A stretch of 64,000 nt of DNA from Lewinellaceae bacterium (GTDB lineage: Bacteria; Bacteroidota; Bacteroidia; Chitinophagales; Saprospiraceae). Positions 1 to 8,739 of the stretch are shown here, piece after piece; within the stretch, counting starts at the first letter, position 1; each line of letters begins with the position of its first letter. The position numbers and the translations under genes are program-made. The DNA is taken from NCBI GenBank assembly GCA_020636325.1, contig JACJYC010000006.1:124001-188000 (forward strand), read 5' to 3'. The notes under the pieces are model-generated. The model did not search any database. It was not told the DNA's origin and worked only from the letters and a program-made list of their open reading frames with translations.

Positions 1-1562
1 ACCGGAAATACGCCGCGGTGACCAATCCCAAGATCCTCGGACCGGTGGATGTCAAACCAGACGGCGACAACTCCTTCCGGATCATCAGCGGTACGCTGGA
101 TAAAAACCCGACGCTGGTGACTTCAGGGGTAGCGCCGATGTTGCCGGGTTTGAAGGCGGCTGTTGCGGCCAAAATGGACAAGAACGACGCCCAGTTGCTG
201 GCGGCTACGTTTGAAAAAACGCGGTCGATCACGGACATCGACGTGCAGTTGTTCTTTACCTACAACGTCCTGTATCCCGCTGTTGACGGCCAGATCACGG
301 TCAACTGGACCAAGATCCAGACCGAATACGAAAAATTCCATGCGCAGGGCTATATGATCCCGGATGCGCCCAAAGGCGACGACAAAGACGAATACATCCA
401 GGATTCGGTGGTGCATACGCTGTATAACTCCCTGGTCGAAACCAAGGCCATCGACATCCGCCTGGACGACAAGCTCGGCAATGAAGTGACCGCGAAGATC
501 ACCGAGTTGTTCTTCAATGTCTTCATCAACAGCATCGCCAGCCTCAGCCACGACAATGAGGCGCCGGTGGATGTCAGCCAGAAAGCCCTCAACACCGAGG
601 ATATGATGAAGCGGTACCAGAACGCCGAGCGCTGGAAGATCGACGTGCAGAAACTGAAATCGCATTATGCCCGCAAAACGGAGGTCTACCGCCTGAACTA
701 CCGCCTGAACGTACCCCAGAAAATGTACCTGCTGGGCAACCTGGCGGAATGGTACGACGGGGTGCGCCACAATAAGGCCTGCGTCGGCAGCGTCAACCTG
801 AACGATCCGTTCTATCAGCATCGCGAGATCAATATGATCCTGGATATCGAGGCGGAGAATATGTTCGGCCAGGAAGTGAACTATGTAACCGTCAATGTCC
901 GCAAGCGCCGCAACTCCGGGAATCCATTCACCGACCAGGTGACCATCGACCGGGATTATCTCAAGAATAAGGGCCTCAAAGCCACCGTTTCCTACGCCCG
1001 CGGCGAGGACAAGAATTCGGATGTATACGAATACAAGACGCAGTGGAGCCTGAAAGGCGGCCGGCTGTTCCCCGAAGATCCGGATTACGTGCAAGGCGAC
1101 TGGGAAGGCCTGACGCTGGCGCCGCCGGTCACACCCCGGACCATTCAGTTTGAAGCCGACCTCGATCAATTGAAGGAAATGGGCATCCGGAGGGCCACCC
1201 TGCAGGTGCGCTACAAGAAATTCGGAGAGGAAATGGAGACCAATATCCCGATCACGGTTTCGCAAGGCATACCGCTGGTGGAGCAGATGATCTTCACCGA
1301 CCGGGACACCCGCGGCTACGTTTCACGCCTGGTGCTGACCCATGAGAACTCGGGCAAACTGGCACTGGACTGGGATGCCAAGATCAATGACGACTATGTC
1401 TTTGCCATGGTTCCGGATGAACTGAGGGACAAGACCTCGGAGTTGTTCAAAAAGGCCATTGACATGGGTAAGACCGTGATCAGCACCAACGAGTCCAAAG
1501 TGGAAAAAGCCGACAGCATTCTGGACAAGTTCAAGGATGTCATTGATATCGTCCGAAATTAG
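1..1562 (+). CDS. Exported-cluster paralogue 1, 5' end cut by window
   Basis: The frame is open from base 3, so the gene starts upstream of the window; the GTG at 18 is internal. About 519 residues are visible. It is a member of a family with four further copies here (1672, 5020, 8740, 11026). Shared landmarks are an ILGP/IMGP segment near the visible N-terminus, a VNLNDPFYQHREI segment (VNLDNPLYTQREI in the 1672 product), a YVTVNV strand and an LAPP motif. Composition suggests mostly beta structure. The next family member starts 110 bp downstream on the same strand. I know no name or function for this family; the placement rests on visible similarity. Presumably exported like its paralogues, but the signal peptide would lie outside the window. 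Confidence 0.8.
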   Translation, partial: RKYAAVTNPKILGPVDVKPDGDNSFRIISGTLDKNPTLVTSGVAPMLPGLKAAVAAKMDKNDAQLLAATFEKTRSITDIDVQLFFTYNVLYPAVDGQITVNWTKIQTEYEKFHAQGYMIPDAPKGDDKDEYIQDSVVHTLYNSLVETKAIDIRLDDKLGNEVTAKITELFFNVFINSIASLSHDNEAPVDVSQKALNTEDMMKRYQNAERWKIDVQKLKSHYARKTEVYRLNYRLNVPQKMYLLGNLAEWYDGVRHNKACVGSVNLNDPFYQHREINMILDIEAENMFGQEVNYVTVNVRKRRNSGNPFTDQVTIDRDYLKNKGLKATVSYARGEDKNSDVYEYKTQWSLKGGRLFPEDPDYVQGDWEGLTLAPPVTPRTIQFEADLDQLKEMGIRRATLQVRYKKFGEEMETNIPITVSQGIPLVEQMIFTDRDTRGYVSRLVLTHENSGKLALDWDAKINDDYVFAMVPDELRDKTSELFKKAIDMGKTVISTNESKVEKADSILDKFKDVIDIVRN

Positions 1563-1671
1563 GATGTTTAATTTTCCCGAAGATTATTGGTAACGCGTTT
1601 CGGGTTTCGGTACATAAATGACCGGAATCCGAAACGGGTTGCCCGTTCAAAAACCACAAAACCATTTGAAA

Positions 1672-3633
1672 ATGAACAGGAAAATCATTACCAGGCTAAC
1701 CTGGTTGCTGATTTGTTTTGCGGCTGTGACCAATGCATGGACACAACAAATCATACTGGACAGGCCGGTTCGGGCCGGCGAGCTTACCTTATTTCCGGAA
1801 GTGAACAACGAGAAGAGCTTTTATTACCTGGTGGATAAGGTCCGGTTGGCTACAGACGCTAACGGGAAACCCCAGTTCTCATTCCTGAAGTACGCAAATA
1901 ATGTAAGGCCTGCCGCCGGCGCGGCAAATGAAGCCGAGGGGGGCGGTATTTTCCACGCATTGGTCACCCTTTCCGTCAGCGATGAGCAGCTGCAGGATGC
2001 CAGGCGGGAGCTGGTGAAACTGGTCCCGGGCGCTCAGATCATGGGCCCTGTAGTGTACAAATCCGGTAAATTCGGGTTGGTGTCCGCCTTCAAGGATGCC
2101 GACGGCAGTTTGTCAAAGAAGGTAGTCGGTATCGGGAATGCACCCATCATCGACGGGCAAAAGGCCGCTATTTCCATCCAGCTGACCAAGCTCGGCGCGG
2201 AGATCCTTTGGGAATCCTTCAAATCCCCGACGCCGGACATCAGTTTTACCTTTGAAATGGACATTACAGGCTTCAGGGCGCCCAAACGCGCGATCATCGA
2301 AGCCAATTTTGACCAGATCTACGAACATCAGGCCTTCGGGCTCGGCATAGCGTCCACGTACCTGGCCGGCGAGATCAGCGCTACCTTTGACGAACTGACC
2401 CGCCAGGGCGCCATTAAGATCACGCAGATCGGAGAGGACGCCAAAATGGAGGAGTTGATCACAACCGCTTACAATAAGCTGACGGATATGATGTTCTCCC
2501 CGTTGAACGGAACCGGCACGCCCAATTTCGGGAACGTTACCTCCGCAGCAGGGGGGACGGGCGGAAGCCTGCTGGATCGCGCCTCAACCATGCTGACCAG
2601 AAACCGGCAGGAAGCCCGCGCCAATAACCGCGACCGCCAGGCAAGCACCGGCGGACGGACCCCGGGCACTACCGCCGGCGGCACCACCGCCGGTACGACC
2701 ACCGGTTCGACGACTTCCGAATCAGAACCCACCGCTGACGCAGGCGAAGGTTATCGCCCTCCGTTGAGGGCCAGGTCGGAAGGGATCTCTCCGCCGAGCG
2801 AAGGCCCCGCTAACGCCAACCAGAACAACGAGGAAGCCGTGCCGCAACTGGCAATTCTGGCCAGTTTCGAAATGAAGCGGATCCGGCAACGGGGCACCTT
2901 CCGCATTGACCTCAATAAGTACACGGTGGACAATATGTCCATGCGCTTTGATGAGAACATCGGCGACCTCAGCCGGTATATGGACGACCAGAAGTATTTC
3001 CGCGAGGTCAATCTGGACAACCCCCTGTATACCCAAAGGGAGATCTCCGCGACCGTGGATGTCGGCAGTCTTCAGGATTTTGCCCAATACGTCAATTTTG
3101 TCAACGTCCGGATCACCAAAAAACACGAAGGCGGTGAAATCACCACGGACGAGCTGAAAATTGACCGGGACAATTTCAATAAGGAAGGCAACAATTTCAG
3201 CATGATGTACGGCTGGAAGAACGACGGTGACCGCAATAAATGGCGGGAATACGAATATGAGATCGACTGGAGCATTGTAGGGGATAACAACATTTCCATA
3301 CCGACCAGGAAAACAAAGGCCAACGCCCTCAACCTGGCGCCTCCTTACCAGATGCAGTTCGTGGAATTGCAGGCCGATCCCGGCTTCATTGCCGAAAAAG
3401 GCATCCGGTCCATTAACGTGAAGATTTATTATCACGTAGGTGAAAAGGAATTTATCAAACAAATCGACCTGAACCCGGCCAAAGGAATCCTCTCCGGGAG
3501 ATTGGATTACCTGGCAAAAGCCGGTGAGCTCGGATACGAATACGAGGTGACCTGGAAAATGAGGGGACAACAATCCGAAACATCCGGCCGGAAAAACGGA
3601 ACCGATACCATCCTGTTTGTTGACGAACTTTAA
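1672..3633 (+). CDS. Exported-cluster paralogue 2 (unknown function)
   Basis: 653 residues. I chose ATG 1672 because it gives a clear signal peptide (MNRKIITRLTWLLICFAA...) and follows an AAAACC A-rich leader; the frame is also open to an ATG at 1618, but that would add 18 residues before the signal. After cleavage come a conserved domain (YYLVDKVRLATDANGKPQF, then IMGPVVYKSGKFG), a low-complexity Gly/Thr/Ser insertion around residues 325-375, and the conserved C-terminal half with VNLDNPLYTQREI and LAPP. It is closely similar to the 5020 product and more distantly to the products at 1, 8740 and 11026. It lies 12 bp upstream of the metallopeptidase gene, so the two are probably cotranscribed. 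No enzymatic motif seen. Function unknown. Confidence 0.88.
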   Translation: MNRKIITRLTWLLICFAAVTNAWTQQIILDRPVRAGELTLFPEVNNEKSFYYLVDKVRLATDANGKPQFSFLKYANNVRPAAGAANEAEGGGIFHALVTLSVSDEQLQDARRELVKLVPGAQIMGPVVYKSGKFGLVSAFKDADGSLSKKVVGIGNAPIIDGQKAAISIQLTKLGAEILWESFKSPTPDISFTFEMDITGFRAPKRAIIEANFDQIYEHQAFGLGIASTYLAGEISATFDELTRQGAIKITQIGEDAKMEELITTAYNKLTDMMFSPLNGTGTPNFGNVTSAAGGTGGSLLDRASTMLTRNRQEARANNRDRQASTGGRTPGTTAGGTTAGTTTGSTTSESEPTADAGEGYRPPLRARSEGISPPSEGPANANQNNEEAVPQLAILASFEMKRIRQRGTFRIDLNKYTVDNMSMRFDENIGDLSRYMDDQKYFREVNLDNPLYTQREISATVDVGSLQDFAQYVNFVNVRITKKHEGGEITTDELKIDRDNFNKEGNNFSMMYGWKNDGDRNKWREYEYEIDWSIVGDNNISIPTRKTKANALNLAPPYQMQFVELQADPGFIAEKGIRSINVKIYYHVGEKEFIKQIDLNPAKGILSGRLDYLAKAGELGYEYEVTWKMRGQQSETSGRKNGTDTILFVDEL

Positions 3634-3645
3634 AAAACCGAAAAA

Positions 3646-5001
3646 ATGAAAACGACTTTCTTTCATATGCTGGCCCTGGCCCAATTGATGCTGGTCTGGA
3701 CCACTGCCCTGAATGCCCAGGCGGGGATCAAATATTACTTTGTAGCGCCTACGGCTACCATTACCGGAACTTTCGGCGGTGCTGCCGACAACGCCTCCTG
3801 CCCGGTAGGCTATGCGAAGGTTGAGATCACGGCTGCCAATTCTGCCCAGTTCCTAACCGTTGCGCCAACCCGGATCCGATACGTGTATGAACAGCTGCAA
3901 CCGGGTAGGCCCCTGCGGACCCACGTGGAGAAGGTGATGCGGATCTCAGGAAGCACCATCGACATCAATTATTACCTGATCGACGACCGGAACGGTTTGA
4001 CCACACCCGGATCGACCGGGATATTCCTGGGGATTACCTTCAGTACGGCCAACGGATATGACGGCAGAAAACACGTATGGCCGACGGGCGGCAGCGGAGG
4101 CCGGGTCAGACTGGGCGAATACCAGATGGAACGCGACCAATCCCACCGGGCGGGTGGAAATGCCGCCATCGACGAACTGGTGCTGCACGAATCGTCCCAT
4201 ACGCAGTTTACCGGCCCCTGGTCGCGCTGGGACGGATATATCACCTACGGCGCCGATGAGCAGCATTACGGCAATGAACTCCAGGGGGACCCCGAAGCGG
4301 CCCTGAACGAAGGAATCGGTACGTTCTACGGATATCTGCTGAATCCGACGGCCATCACTGAAATGAACAACTTCTTTGCCCGCGCCGACGACCGGTATTT
4401 CGTGGAAGGTCAGTCGGTCGTAGCCGGCAGGCCCGAGCTGTACAACGTCAGCACCAGGCGGCGTTCAAGCATCGGCGACGTATTGGTTTGGCGCTACACC
4501 TGGCTGGAAATACCGGGGGATTATGCGACCTATAGCGAGCGGACGCCGACGGCATACTTTACTTACTTCTGGCAAAATGTGAACGGCAACCGGGATCAGG
4601 CCCTTGAAATGATCATTTCGGCTTCCAACTCGATGTACGACAACCGGAGGAAACGCTTTCTTTCCTATGCTTCCAACCGGCTGGCCATCAAAATGGAGGA
4701 ATTTGCCGCTACGGCAGCCGGGCAGACCGCCAGGACCAACGGCACCCTGACCTCAAGCCTTTTTCCCTACGCCCTGCTCGACCTGCTGACCCATTTTGCC
4801 ATGACCGAAACCGAATACAAAGCGGACCACGACCGCAATTACCCGGATCGCAATCCGCAGGCCTATACCGCATACTGGTCGCACAGGAACGCCATCAAAC
4901 AACTGGTCCAGGCAGACCTGGCCGCGAGCCCTATCCGTTTTTCGGATGCGCTGCGGAAAATTCACGACTACTGCAAGACCCCCGCTAATATTGTTCCATA
5001 A
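3646..5001 (+). CDS. Secreted HExxH metallopeptidase-like protein
   Basis: 451 residues with a signal peptide (MKTTFFHMLALAQLMLVWTTALNAQA). The centre carries ELVLHESSHTQF, an HExxH zinc-binding helix around residues 184-188, and about 35 residues later an LNEGIGTFYG segment that could provide the third glutamate ligand, as in gluzincins. The start is preceded by AAAAAACCGAAAAA. It sits between two paralogues of the exported family with gaps of 12 and 18 bp, which suggests one operon and a job on the same substrate or surface structure. The family is not one I can name. A degenerate, non-catalytic fold cannot be excluded, but the metal-binding residues are in place. Confidence 0.75.
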   Translation: MKTTFFHMLALAQLMLVWTTALNAQAGIKYYFVAPTATITGTFGGAADNASCPVGYAKVEITAANSAQFLTVAPTRIRYVYEQLQPGRPLRTHVEKVMRISGSTIDINYYLIDDRNGLTTPGSTGIFLGITFSTANGYDGRKHVWPTGGSGGRVRLGEYQMERDQSHRAGGNAAIDELVLHESSHTQFTGPWSRWDGYITYGADEQHYGNELQGDPEAALNEGIGTFYGYLLNPTAITEMNNFFARADDRYFVEGQSVVAGRPELYNVSTRRRSSIGDVLVWRYTWLEIPGDYATYSERTPTAYFTYFWQNVNGNRDQALEMIISASNSMYDNRRKRFLSYASNRLAIKMEEFAATAAGQTARTNGTLTSSLFPYALLDLLTHFAMTETEYKADHDRNYPDRNPQAYTAYWSHRNAIKQLVQADLAASPIRFSDALRKIHDYCKTPANIVP

Positions 5002-5019
5002 CCTGAAAAACCATTAAAA

Positions 5020-6783
5020 ATGAAAAAATTTCCGGTATGGTGCTGGATCTTATTGGGATTCCTCGGATTTGCCGGCCCAGCGATCAGCCAGCCCATTTTC
5101 ATCGACCAACCCATACAGGCGGGCGACCTGATCGTCTTCCCGCACATAACCGATACCACCAAATACTATTACCTGCCCAATAAACTGGGCCTGGGGACCG
5201 ACGCCAAGGGCAAGATCCAGTTCTCTTTTCTGCGGTATGTCCAGAATATTAAGACCGAGAACGGCGAAGCCAACCGGACCGAAGGCGAAGGAGGCGGCAT
5301 CTTGCATACGTTGGTAGAACTCAAGGTAACCGACCAGCAAATTGCACAGGCGCAGGCCGAACTCAAGAAAAAGGTCAAACGCCCGAACGCTGTTATCGTC
5401 GGCCCGGTGATCTATAAAGGCGGCAACTTTTCGCTGGTGTCTTCTTTTGCCGAGGAAGGCAGCGAATTTACCAAGAAGGTGGTCGGTGTGGGCCGCGCGC
5501 CGGTCTTTGTAGGCAACAAGGCCGCCTGTTCCATCCGCCTGACCAAACTGGGTTCCAAGATCCTTTGGGAATCCTGCAAGACCCCGACACCCGACCTGAG
5601 TTTTTCCTTCGTTATGGATTTCTCGGGCTACCGGTCGCCTATGCAGGCCAAGATCGAGGTGGATTGGGATAAGGTTTACTCCCATGAAGGCTTCAGCGCC
5701 GGCATCGGCATCAACACCGGGTATGTCGGCCTGGGTGTGGACATCAAAGCCGCCTTTGACGAGCTGCGCGAACAAGGCGCCATCAAGGTGACCAATTTCG
5801 GGGCCGACGACAAGATGGAAGCGCTCCTGGAGACGGCCTACAAGAAGATCGTGGACATGATGTTCGAGCCGTTCAGCATGCCTGCGGCCAACGACCAATC
5901 GACGATCGACCAGATCGCCAGGGGGATCAATTCCATCGCTGAAGGCGCCAAGAAGAACGCTTCGCTGGTATCCCTCAATTTTGCCTACGAAATGAAAAAG
6001 CAGCGCAAGACCGGCAAATTCGTCATCGACCTGAGCAAGTCCACCATCGAAACCATCAGCTTCCGGTTTGATGAGAACCTGGGCAGCGACGTCTCCAAGT
6101 GCAAGGACTGTTTCCGCCAGATCAATCTCGACGACCCGTTGTACAAACAGCGCGAGATCCTGGTTTCCGTGGATGGGTTGAACGCCGACCAGTTCAGCAA
6201 ATACATCAATTTCGTAACCGTGAGCATGAAAAAAGACCACGGTACCGCTACGGCTACGACCGATGAGGTTCGCATAGCCCAGAAGGAATTCCAGGATGCG
6301 GCCGGCAACCCCTTCCGGTTGCTGTACGGCTGGAAGGACAATGCCGATTACGACCGCGATGCATGGCTCAAATACAAGTACAAAACCATCTGGAGCTTTT
6401 TCGGCGACTATACCGTGGAAAAAGACTGGTCGGAATCGGATAACCTCGGGCTCAACCTGGCGCCGCCCTTCCACCCGGTTTCCATCAGCGTGGAAGCCGA
6501 CCCCAACCTGATGAAGGACGCGGGGATCCGCCTGGCTACCGTTAAGTTCTACTACGACTACGGCGCCGGTGAGAAAGTGGAACAGGTAACCCTGCGCGGA
6601 ACCGATCCTGCGCCGGCCCAATTGGCTGAATTCATGCTCAAACAAGGGGAGTATGACTACGACTACGAGGTCGTGTGGCGAATGTTCGGCAATAAGACCC
6701 TGACCTCCGGCCGGAAGAAATCCTCGGATACGCTTTTGTATGTGGACGAGATCCCGGAATCGGCGAAAATGGTTACGAATTAG
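5020..6783 (+). CDS. Exported-cluster paralogue 3 (unknown function)
   Basis: 587 residues; signal peptide MKKFPVWCWILLGFLGFAGPAISQP. This is the nearest relative of the 1672 product: IFIDQPIQAGDLIVFP matches IILDRPVRAGELTLFP, YYYLPNKLGLGTDAKGK matches YYLVDKVRLATDANGK, and VIVGPVIYKGGNFSLVSSF matches IMGPVVYKSGKFGLVSAF. It lacks the Gly/Thr-rich insertion of that paralogue. INLDDPLYKQREI and LAPPFHPVS mark the C-terminal half. The start ATG follows AAAAACCATTAAAA. A heptamer repeat and palindrome follow directly after the stop codon, which probably ends this part of the operon. No known domain recognised. Confidence 0.88.
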   Translation: MKKFPVWCWILLGFLGFAGPAISQPIFIDQPIQAGDLIVFPHITDTTKYYYLPNKLGLGTDAKGKIQFSFLRYVQNIKTENGEANRTEGEGGGILHTLVELKVTDQQIAQAQAELKKKVKRPNAVIVGPVIYKGGNFSLVSSFAEEGSEFTKKVVGVGRAPVFVGNKAACSIRLTKLGSKILWESCKTPTPDLSFSFVMDFSGYRSPMQAKIEVDWDKVYSHEGFSAGIGINTGYVGLGVDIKAAFDELREQGAIKVTNFGADDKMEALLETAYKKIVDMMFEPFSMPAANDQSTIDQIARGINSIAEGAKKNASLVSLNFAYEMKKQRKTGKFVIDLSKSTIETISFRFDENLGSDVSKCKDCFRQINLDDPLYKQREILVSVDGLNADQFSKYINFVTVSMKKDHGTATATTDEVRIAQKEFQDAAGNPFRLLYGWKDNADYDRDAWLKYKYKTIWSFFGDYTVEKDWSESDNLGLNLAPPFHPVSISVEADPNLMKDAGIRLATVKFYYDYGAGEKVEQVTLRGTDPAPAQLAEFMLKQGEYDYDYEVVWRMFGNKTLTSGRKKSSDTLLYVDEIPESAKMVTN

Positions 6784-6819
6784 TTGACAGTTGACAGTTG
6801 ACAGTTGTCAGTTGTCAGT
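6784..6819. repeat. Heptamer tandem repeat (gttgaca)
   Basis: Five units of seven bases: three GTTGACA, then two GTTGTCA, starting at the stop codon of the upstream gene. On the other strand the unit reads as AACTGTC/AACTGAC, one form of the AACTNNC heptamer seen in other intergenic blocks of this window. Confidence 0.9.
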
Positions 6820-6847
6820 AGCGACGGCCGGTTCACCGGCCGTCGCT
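6820..6847. repeat. Perfect G+C-rich inverted repeat
   Basis: Arms AGCGACGGCCGGT and ACCGGCCGTCGCT, 13 bp each and perfect, with a two-base loop. It directly follows the heptamer repeat. No T run follows, so it is not a typical intrinsic terminator; it resembles the repeat-plus-palindrome units found elsewhere here. Confidence 0.85.
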
Positions 6848-6869
6848 GCCAAGCCTTTAATCAAACAAC

Positions 6870-8072
6870 ATGCAAGCCTCTATAAAAATTTCAGCGGGCA
6901 TTTTTGCCCTGATGATCCTGTTTTCGGTCGCTTCCTGCGACCTGGCGATCGTCGATCCCGTACCCGGCTCTACCGGGAACGCGACCAAATTCCAGACTAC
7001 CATCGGCGGTAACGGCAATGATTTCCCGGCGGACATCCTGGCCAACGCGGACGGTAGTTTTGTCGTTGTGGGCTACAGCCAGAGCTTCACCGCGCAAGGC
7101 GACAACCAGGCCTATATCGCCAAGCTCGACAGCAAGGGTAATCTCCTTTGGGAAAAGGACTTCGGCGGACCGGCCGACGATTACGCCCAGGCCGTTACGG
7201 CTGCCGCCGACGGAGGATACGTGTTTTGCGGCCGTACCCGAAGTTTCAATCCCAATAACAATGACGACCTCTTCCTGGTCAAGGTCAATTCAGCGGGCGC
7301 CAAGGTCTGGGAGAAGAATTACGGCGCAACCGATACCACGGAATACGCCTTCGGCATCATACCGGTCGGTACCGGCGATTTCCTGGTGGCTTACCGGGCT
7401 TCGATCGGGAATAATCAGTATATCAAAACCGTCAAGATCAATGGAAACGGGTCCAAAAAAGGCGCCGACAAGATCCTACGGACCGGCTTCATTTATCCGC
7501 AGAAAATGATCAAGACCCGTGACGGGAAGGCCGCGATCGCAGGCACGGAATCCATTGCCGGCTCCGGCTCCGCAGCTTATATCCTGAAGCTGACCGAGGA
7601 CGGCAGTTTTGTCTGGGAAAAAAGTTTCCCGGAACAATCGCCCAACTTTTCACCGGCTTATGCCCTGGCTGAAATGGCGAACAATGACCTGATCCTTGCC
7701 GGCAGCGACCTGGGGTCCAATGACCACGATTTCATGATGGTGCGCTATTCGGGCATCGGGGCCCGGGAAGCCGACAAGATCTGGGGCGGCGCCAATGCAG
7801 ACGAATTGCTGGCTGTAACCGCCGGCGACGGGGATGAGGTGGCGGTGGCCGGCTACACCGGCAGTTTTTCCGGCAAAAACGAGATCTACCTGTCCAAAAG
7901 GAAGGCAGCCGACGGCGCCCTGGTCTGGGAAAAGCATTTCCTGGAAAGCTGGGTGCAGGCCATCGATGTGGAATGGTGCCCCGACGGCGGATTGGTGGTC
8001 TGTACCGGTCAGAATGCGGCCAATGCGGATATTATTATCGTAAAAACCGACGCACAGGGTAATTTTCAGTAA
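6870..8072 (+). CDS. Lipoprotein with propeller-like repeats
   Basis: 400 residues. The N-terminus ends in a lipobox (FSVASC, Cys23), so it is probably lipid-anchored in the envelope. The mature part has repeats of about 50-60 residues with the pattern DGGYVFCGRT, FLVKVNSAGAKVWEKNYG, DDYAQAV: an aromatic-rich strand, a lysine-aspartate segment, then W-E-K. These are typical blades of an SBBP or delta-60-like beta-propeller. It shares fold type and the start of its mature sequence (CDLAI versus CDLAV) with the lipoprotein at 12477. A binding or scaffold role at the cell surface is inferred; no catalytic residues are visible. Confidence 0.75.
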   Translation: MQASIKISAGIFALMILFSVASCDLAIVDPVPGSTGNATKFQTTIGGNGNDFPADILANADGSFVVVGYSQSFTAQGDNQAYIAKLDSKGNLLWEKDFGGPADDYAQAVTAAADGGYVFCGRTRSFNPNNNDDLFLVKVNSAGAKVWEKNYGATDTTEYAFGIIPVGTGDFLVAYRASIGNNQYIKTVKINGNGSKKGADKILRTGFIYPQKMIKTRDGKAAIAGTESIAGSGSAAYILKLTEDGSFVWEKSFPEQSPNFSPAYALAEMANNDLILAGSDLGSNDHDFMMVRYSGIGAREADKIWGGANADELLAVTAGDGDEVAVAGYTGSFSGKNEIYLSKRKAADGALVWEKHFLESWVQAIDVEWCPDGGLVVCTGQNAANADIIIVKTDAQGNFQ

Positions 8073-8114
8073 CGCGTCCGAATGTGAAGACATTAATAGA
8101 CAAACCAAAAAACC

Positions 8115-8687
8115 ATGGCAATCATGTATAAACTGACGGCTATCCTGATCCTGGCGGCGCTCCCCATGCTGGTCTTTTCCCAGCGGGAATTAAAAGCGGT
8201 TCAGGACGATGCAACCGCCATCCTGGGTGAGCTCTCCAACTCGCCCAATAAGGTGGAACGGGTAACCCTGACCTCAGAGGACGAACGGAGCGCAACCGTT
8301 TCCGTCACTTTTTCCGGATTCAAGGATAAAACCTACAAAGTCAGGGGTTTTGTCCTGAACGCCGCTAAGAAAACCATCCAGGAGATCAGCCCGGTCGAGG
8401 CCGAATTGCCGAAGAACAACCAGCTGGAACTCACCTTCCTGATGGGGGAAAGCGGCAAGACCTCGACCCAAACGGGCCTGGATTCCAAATACCTGAAACT
8501 GACCGTTGCGCCCAACGAAGGCGGCCTGGGTTCCCTGCTGGAGGACGCCCTGGGCAGCGACATCAGCCTTTCCTCCAATGATTACCTTTTTGAACTGGAT
8601 AAAAAATGGATGTTCAGCGGCCAGGACGTCATCCTCAATGTCAAACTGACGCCCTACAAAAACGCAGCAGCTATTTCCCAGAATTAA
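8115..8687 (+). CDS. Small exported protein, unknown
   Basis: 190 residues with an N-terminal hydrophobic signal (MYKLTAILILAALPMLVFSQ). Either ATG 8115, which follows AAAAAACC directly, or ATG 8124 could be used; I keep the first because of the leader pattern. The mature part begins with a short charged helix and continues as alternating beta-strand-like segments. No domain recognised. It lies between the propeller lipoprotein and the DUF7452 fusion protein on the same strand with short gaps, so it is probably part of the same exported cluster. Confidence 0.7.
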   Translation: MAIMYKLTAILILAALPMLVFSQRELKAVQDDATAILGELSNSPNKVERVTLTSEDERSATVSVTFSGFKDKTYKVRGFVLNAAKKTIQEISPVEAELPKNNQLELTFLMGESGKTSTQTGLDSKYLKLTVAPNEGGLGSLLEDALGSDISLSSNDYLFELDKKWMFSGQDVILNVKLTPYKNAAAISQN

Positions 8688-8739
8688 TGCCGATCGCCTG
8701 ATCAAATTCAAGGCGATCACACAAAAAACCAAGGAAACA

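Noticed and set aside
123..1265. Long open frame of 380 codons antisense to the first gene, and similar antisense frames under most genes.
   Set aside because: They mirror G+C-rich codon usage of the plus-strand genes, lack signal peptides or domains, and overlap clear paralogues.
6820..6847. Intrinsic terminator after the 5020 gene.
   Set aside because: A perfect stem but without a following T run; kept as an inverted repeat instead.
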